Shown piece after piece: positions 60,401-64,000 of a DNA stretch of 64,000 bases. How positions within the stretch are numbered: position 1 is the stretch's first letter; each line of letters starts with the position of its first letter. Made by a program: the position numbers and the translations under genes. Source of the DNA: Symsagittifera roscoffensis (taxonomy: Eukaryota; Xenacoelomorpha; Acoela; Convolutidae); the NCBI RefSeq assembly GCF_963678635.1, contig NC_087066.1, positions 12,880,517-12,944,516 on the forward strand, given 5' to 3'. The notes beneath the pieces were generated by a model. It was given only the letters and a program-made list of their open reading frames with translations. It made no database searches and was not told where the DNA came from.

Positions 60401-62298
60401 TTAAACATTTCTTCTTTTGTCTGTGATTGCATAAAAACATCGTCTAAATAAGGGATTGCGTTTTTCTTGAGTATTAGTGGTCTAAAAATTTTGCTCATAA
60501 AAGCTGAAAATGCTGCTGGTCCTATGGATATTCCATAGAATAGGCGGTTGAATTCATATTGCTGATTTCCAATAACAAATTGTGTTAAGCGTCGCGATTG
60601 TTCATCTAGTGGCATTTGATTATATGCACTATTCATATCTGCGGTTGTAAAGTATTTTCCGTTTATTTTTGTTAAAATAACTTGTATTGGTTCAATAGGC
60701 CAATTGCATTTTGATTCGTCTATTAGTGAATTAAGGTATCTAGCGTCTAGAACTATTTTTAATGATTCTCCTTTCGCTAGGATGATAACAGGGATGATAA
60801 ATGTGTTACCTTTTGGTTGTTCTTCTTTGTTTACCGGTGAGATTATATTGTATTGTTCTAAAATATCGAGTAATCTGTTCACTTTATCGTGTAAATGAAT
60901 TGGTACTTTACTTGCTCTTTGTTTTTTGAAAACTGCGTCAGGTTTTAATGGGAGATGTAGTGATGAACTGATTTTGCCAACATCAAATTTAGATGTTGCG
61001 TAGACTGATGAATATTTTATTAGCTGTTTGACTAATTTATCAAATTCGTCTTGTGTTATTTGTGAATGTTGGAAGTCAAACATTGTTAAAAATTTCTGTT
61101 GATTCTCTGTATAGTTATTTATGTTGAATCTCGGTTTGAAATATGGGGTTTTTGTGAAATAATCTGTATTTCTTTTTTCATTACTTATTATATTATTTAT
61201 GGATAATTCTTCATTAAGAATTGTGGATTGGCAAATATCTAATAATTGGAGTATATTATTTACGCGATATTCTTTTTCGTGTATTGGTGATATCGTAGCG
61301 TTGGTTTCGCAATAGCCTAAAAGTCCTAAAGGTAGTGTTACTTGATAGGGTGTATTGTTGTATACATGTAGAGAAAAAATATCTGAATTCGAGTTTTTCA
61401 AATATTTTATGGATGAAATTGTGATTTTGAAAAACTTATGGATAGGTTTGAATTCAAAATCTGACATATAGAGTTGTTGTTTGTTTTGTTTTTTATCATA
61501 TTGGTGAAATTGTTTTATTGAAAAATTATATATGTTTCCTGATAGTGGTTTCAGGTGTTTTCTTTGTTGATTATATATTGGATAAAATTTTGAAAAGAAT
61601 GGTGGTTGTTTATTTAATCTTTGAAAAAATGTTAGGGATGTGTCTTTTGTTTTTGTGTATTTATCTTTGATTAGTATTTTACTATTCAAAATGTTGATTG
61701 TTGGTATATATTTAGAGATAAATGGTATTCCAATGATATTGTGTTTAATATCAGTGATATGAAATATTTGTTTAAATGGTTTATTTAAAATTTTATTTTG
61801 CTCTATTGTTCTTGTGGGGAGAAGAAATAATTGAATTTTTTCATAGTTTACCAATGTTGATCCTTGTGCTGTTGCTAGTTTACTGGAGGTTTCAAGAGGC
61901 GTTAGTTTTGGGTGTAGTGATTTTATCTCATTCCATGTGGGAATGTTTATTATGTTTGATTCTGCTCCTGAATCAATTAAAAAATCAATTTCAAGATCTG
62001 GTGGTTGAAATTCTTTGTTTCTTGGACTTTCTAAAAGAAACGGTATTGTCCAAATTTTTTCTTTGGGTTGTTCTTTTTGTATGTTTTGATAGATGTGATT
62101 TGTATTTAAGCATTTTGTTTTGTCATTTTCATTGGATTTATTTGTAGTGTTAATTTCGTTTGTTTCTTGTGTTGTTTGTGTAGAATGGATGGTTTCAATA
62201 TAATAATTGTGAACGAGTTCTAATTGATTTTCATATATATGTGATGAAAAAAGTTGTTCATATATAATAGGTTCGTAATCATTTTCGACTGCTATCAT
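57430..62298 (-). CDS. TE3 Pol (protease, RT, RNase H, integrase)
   Basis: 1622 residues from the first ATG; the frame is open further upstream to overlap the gag end in the -1 frame, so Gag-Pol by -1 frameshift is likely. Protease IDFLIDSGAES near 105-113. RT: TTADMNSAYNQMPL, FYGISIGPAAFSAFM, then IPYLDDVFMQ near 616. RNase H: YAMCDASNFGIGAALLQ near 764. Integrase: HSGSEKTY ... CNDCIVC zinc domain near 1135, then FDTKGP (about 1200), VTDNGTEF (about 1260) and GLVEGMNRSL (about 1293) for the DDE triad, and a GPY-type C-terminal module (LRKGPYQII). All key residues are present. No chromodomain. Confidence 0.92.
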   Translation of the reverse strand: MIAVENDYEPIIYEQLFSSHIYENQLELVHNYYIETIHSTQTTQETNEINTTNKSNENDKTKCLNTNHIYQNIQKEQPKEKIWTIPFLLESPRNKEFQPPDLEIDFLIDSGAESNIINIPTWNEIKSLHPKLTPLETSSKLATAQGSTLVNYEKIQLFLLPTRTIEQNKILNKPFKQIFHITDIKHNIIGIPFISKYIPTINILNSKILIKDKYTKTKDTSLTFFQRLNKQPPFFSKFYPIYNQQRKHLKPLSGNIYNFSIKQFHQYDKKQNKQQLYMSDFEFKPIHKFFKITISSIKYLKNSNSDIFSLHVYNNTPYQVTLPLGLLGYCETNATISPIHEKEYRVNNILQLLDICQSTILNEELSINNIISNEKRNTDYFTKTPYFKPRFNINNYTENQQKFLTMFDFQHSQITQDEFDKLVKQLIKYSSVYATSKFDVGKISSSLHLPLKPDAVFKKQRASKVPIHLHDKVNRLLDILEQYNIISPVNKEEQPKGNTFIIPVIILAKGESLKIVLDARYLNSLIDESKCNWPIEPIQVILTKINGKYFTTADMNSAYNQMPLDEQSRRLTQFVIGNQQYEFNRLFYGISIGPAAFSAFMSKIFRPLILKKNAIPYLDDVFMQSQTKEEMFKVLEHYHKILQNENPKAAPDKSHFFLTRVKFLGHNIERKTITPLKSRIDAIQKLQPPTNKKKIQEFLGMLNFLSKYVYKMQLYLRPFYNILRQQNNFEWNTEHQARFEEIKKLLTEQISNTIPDPNQPFYAMCDASNFGIGAALLQSHNGTNKMNLISANSRLFTQAELRLSTLMRECTAIIYTLTEYEFLILGSKHPTVLFTDHKPIIFLFTQKSNPNHRVYRFQLILIIFPNLHIVWTAGKNLALPDTLSRNTPPELLTRKTTVEIPKNIKFYLAENETSPRLECKYAVKTDVEQSQINNLQHFPLYLDCQNNHYEVDLLGTSTFKPIPYSQWIKNNTKQKRVKQHSHKKDLFPLNEKENLTDKINLSGPQTNDSKYTINQVFDLHDPLDTIPLSKLEIENIFLPPTDEITINTLKQYQNLDLVIRQLKSWHKYKTKPVKADTTILGNKTLLRYFRKFNNTTINENTDLLEYKLNESTVPCLPLSMILIAFKISHTQNIKGHSGSEKTYSNFIQNFYFPNAPIWIKVLCNDCIVCQLNKSYPNQKQIAQKQDFKGQSLYFNNRISFDTKGPISPSSEGNSYIMVIVDAFTHYVALNPVPHCNAYYAYTTLYEHWIAKFGLPEILVTDNGTEFINNEIITLCHLYNIKHKPRTSHAPWTNGLVEGMNRSLQEYLRCIINGNDTRYTEWSADVKLFPLAYNSQITTTLGMSPYEMVFNQKPRKPIMFTANSHKNAQSYCQPNKESICYNLPLHTHDEDHFHHPQILKLASGTHTEWILNRDKKHNEIYQKVTKKLLQRQNINEQINSRFTPASDLKIGTFVLIPNFNTQKGISKKLQPLRKGPYQIIAKPTDVTYKITDSEQKEIVQHRNNLLPYYPKEYALRELTQLYSFTGLKVIQNNPHTQNETKEQHDVHLENQNKKSTTTKNNTKKLDQKERKNRKMTEKIIPQEQIDKSEHRESSRLRNQPRKNYKTFIPQSKILKKVEFQKQL

Positions 62299-62360
62299 AA
62301 TTATGGAGATAGTGTTTTCTGTATCACTTTCTGAATCTGATGATTCACAGTTTATTTGAT

Positions 62361-63938
62361 TTAGTTGTAGTTCGTTATTTCCTGTGTCATCAATACCTGG
62401 GGGTCTGATGTTGTTTCTTGGTTTGATTGTACTTGATTAATATTTCTTTGATGTTTAGGTGTACTACTTCTGTGGCGATTGTTAGAATTATTATAATGGT
62501 TATTATTCCTGTGTGGTGATTGGGAATAATTTCTATAACGATTATTATAACTTGAATGTCGATTTTGTGAATTATTTCGTGATCTGTTTTGATAATTATT
62601 GTTTGGTCTGTTATAGTTTGATCTATTATATGAGTTATTCCTTGATCGATTATTCGGGTAATTCTGGTTTCGGTTGTTTGAATAACTTCTATTCCGATTA
62701 TTGGAGTAGTTTCTATTTCTATTGTATGATGAGTTTCGTGATTGATTGTTTGGATAGTAATTATTTCTTGATTGGGAATTAGATCTAGAAACAAATTGTG
62801 TTGTATTTGAATTTGATCTGGAGTAGTTATTTCGACTATTTGGTCTATTGTAATGATTTTGTGACGAATTTTGTGTATTTCTTCGTTCTGGTGATCTTCC
62901 TCTATAACTTGAGTTATATGGTGATTGATTTCTCGTGTAGTTGGTATTGTTCGGTAGTGGTTTTCCTGAACTGTTGTTGCTGTATACATTTTTGTTTGGT
63001 AGATTTTGATCTTTCTTCATGTATTGATAGAATGATTTATTCGGTTCTTTATATTTTTGAGGTTTGTTTTGATTGTCCTGTTGTTTTTGTCTACATTCGG
63101 AAATACTATGTCCGTATCGTCGGCAATAATTACACCATTTTTTGAAAGATGGTTTGCCTTTAAAGTTTGGGTGCTTTTCATAAATATTAAGTATTTCAGT
63201 GATTTTTTCAACGAGGTCTGTATCTGAATCCTGTATGTTATTGATATTTGTGGTATTTGTTTCAATTCGGTTAACGTGCTGTAATTTCAGATTTTTTGTT
63301 TCTTCAAGTTTCATTGTGATTTCCGCTTGCTCTAGCTTGTCTACTAGTTTTCGAAAATCTAAATCGGGCTCTCGAATTGAGGAGGGATGGGATGCTCTCT
63401 TTTTTATTGCTATTTTCCTTAATTGAGGTGTTAAGGTCATCATTAAGATTTCTGTCAATTTTGTGTTTTTATAATCGTGTGTATTTAATGAATATGCTTT
63501 TCGAACTAGTGTTTCGATACGTACTGCTAATTGTTTGATGGTTTCATTTGGTAATCTGCGAATTTCATTACATAAAACTCTTTGTTGTTGTTTGTTTCTT
63601 TCGGAGTCAAACATTTTTGAAAATTCTTGTGTAAATCTCTTCCAATTTGATTTAATTTCTATAGGCAATACTGAAAACCATTTTTGGGCTGCGCCGTCTA
63701 AGGTTGTCTGTATCAACGCTGTGCGTCGATGGATCCAGTTTTGATGTAGTGGCGTATTAATTGGTTCAGGTCCTATATTTAAAATTAAATTTGCTGTTAC
63801 TGCATTTAAATAATCTTCTACAGAATATTCAGGGTCTGTTCCTGTGAATACCATTAATGGTTTGTTTGATGTTATTGATGATCCACCCATAAGGTATGGA
63901 TTCATTGTCATTTGTAATGATTCTGCTGCATTTGGCAT
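62361..63938 (-). CDS. TE3 Gag
   Basis: 525 residues. Capsid-like part about 20-210 (FTGTDPEYSVEDYLNAV, LDGAAQKWFSVLP, FTQEFSKMFDSE), related in layout to TE1 Gag. A zinc knuckle CNYCRRYGHSISEC (CX2CX4HX4C) lies near residue 268. The C-terminal 230 residues are an unusual low-complexity Asn/Ser/Arg/Tyr region with many RNNSYNRN-like repeats. It assembles particles and binds RNA. The start Met is the first in frame. Confidence 0.88.
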   Translation of the reverse strand: MPNAAESLQMTMNPYLMGGSSITSNKPLMVFTGTDPEYSVEDYLNAVTANLILNIGPEPINTPLHQNWIHRRTALIQTTLDGAAQKWFSVLPIEIKSNWKRFTQEFSKMFDSERNKQQQRVLCNEIRRLPNETIKQLAVRIETLVRKAYSLNTHDYKNTKLTEILMMTLTPQLRKIAIKKRASHPSSIREPDLDFRKLVDKLEQAEITMKLEETKNLKLQHVNRIETNTTNINNIQDSDTDLVEKITEILNIYEKHPNFKGKPSFKKWCNYCRRYGHSISECRQKQQDNQNKPQKYKEPNKSFYQYMKKDQNLPNKNVYSNNSSGKPLPNNTNYTRNQSPYNSSYRGRSPERRNTQNSSQNHYNRPNSRNNYSRSNSNTTQFVSRSNSQSRNNYYPNNQSRNSSYNRNRNYSNNRNRSYSNNRNQNYPNNRSRNNSYNRSNYNRPNNNYQNRSRNNSQNRHSSYNNRYRNYSQSPHRNNNHYNNSNNRHRSSTPKHQRNINQVQSNQETTSDPQVLMTQEITNYN

Positions 63939-64000
63939 TTGTGAAAAATTAGAAAGTTGATTTTTTGTTATTTCGTGTTGTTGAAGATAATATGGAAGTG
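63939..64000 (-). other. TE3 leader, cut by the window edge
   Basis: Sequence upstream of the gag ATG; the 5' LTR and primer site are outside. Confidence 0.5.

Larger units (their letters stand above)
48653..64000 (-). mobile_element. TE3: env-bearing Ty3/gypsy element (5' end outside window)
   Basis: Minus-strand gene order: gag, pol (-1 frame), 62-residue membrane ORF, start-less ORF X, env-like glycoprotein, 602-residue ORF. Gag, pol, env and the last ORF are intact over long distances, so the copy is young. More than 13 kb is visible, long for the group. It lies upstream of the minus-strand lectin exons and probably interrupts that gene. The left border is not defined; the start given is a limit, not an end. 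Confidence 0.85.

Noticed and set aside
62390-62989. 199-codon minus-strand ORF rich in Ile, Thr and His
   Set aside because: Alternative frame of the low-complexity Gag tail; its composition follows from the repeated AAT/AAC codons.
1-64000. CRISPR arrays, operons or bacterial-type signals
   Set aside because: The sequence is eukaryotic; no regularly spaced direct repeats of CRISPR type were seen.

Overview
The window is animal (metazoan) nuclear DNA: spliced protein-coding exons with GT-AG introns in AT-rich sequence, several classes of retrotransposon, hAT-type miniature transposons and tRNA-like short repeats. Nothing pins down the species. The voltage-gated channel, the C-type-lectin-like genes and the env-bearing Ty3/gypsy element fit a marine invertebrate; larvacean tunicates, which carry env-containing 'Tor' gypsy elements, are one candidate, but this is only inference.

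Layout. (1) 1-12 kb: two last exons of C-type-lectin-like (CTLD) genes on + (1-378 and 11515-12035). Between them lie a small inverted-repeat element, a LINE reverse-transcriptase scrap and a decayed BEL/Pao retrotransposon (about 5.4-10.9 kb). (2) 12.2-23.7 kb: a minus-strand LTR retrotransposon (TE1) with gag and protease but no reverse transcriptase or integrase. It has near-identical LTRs and a rearranged 5' end carrying two extra tandem 872-bp units. (3) 24.3-26.1 kb: three exons of a CTLD gene with at least two lectin domains, running into an assembly gap (26508-26707). (4) 26.8-46.0 kb: the 3' half of a voltage-gated sodium-channel-type alpha subunit, fifteen exons from IIS6 to the stop codon. 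Its introns carry two hAT MITEs with perfect 8-bp target duplications, a 47-bp perfect hairpin, and a complete Ty3/gypsy element (TE2, 36138-42815). (5) 46-48.7 kb: AT-rich DNA with possible decayed exons, then the last two exons of a membrane-anchored CTLD gene on the minus strand. (6) About 48.7-64 kb: a large minus-strand Ty3/gypsy element (TE3) with gag, pol, a small membrane ORF, an ORF without a start codon, an env-like glycoprotein and a further 602-residue ORF. Its 5' LTR lies beyond the window.

Most notable: TE2 contains, inside its pol gene, a 1045-bp copy of the host sodium-channel gene (exon IIIS6 plus intron) copied from 6.9 kb upstream. The channel has Glu and Gly at the domain III and IV selectivity positions and lacks the hydrophobic IFM inactivation triad. 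TE3 has an unrecognised ORF after env joined by an ATGA stop-start overlap, and TE1 has the same arrangement at its 3' end. TE1's 5' end looks like the product of repeated template switching at an 18-nt homology.

Coordinates come from manual reading; exon borders are chosen for splice consensus and phase continuity, not from transcripts. No database search was possible.
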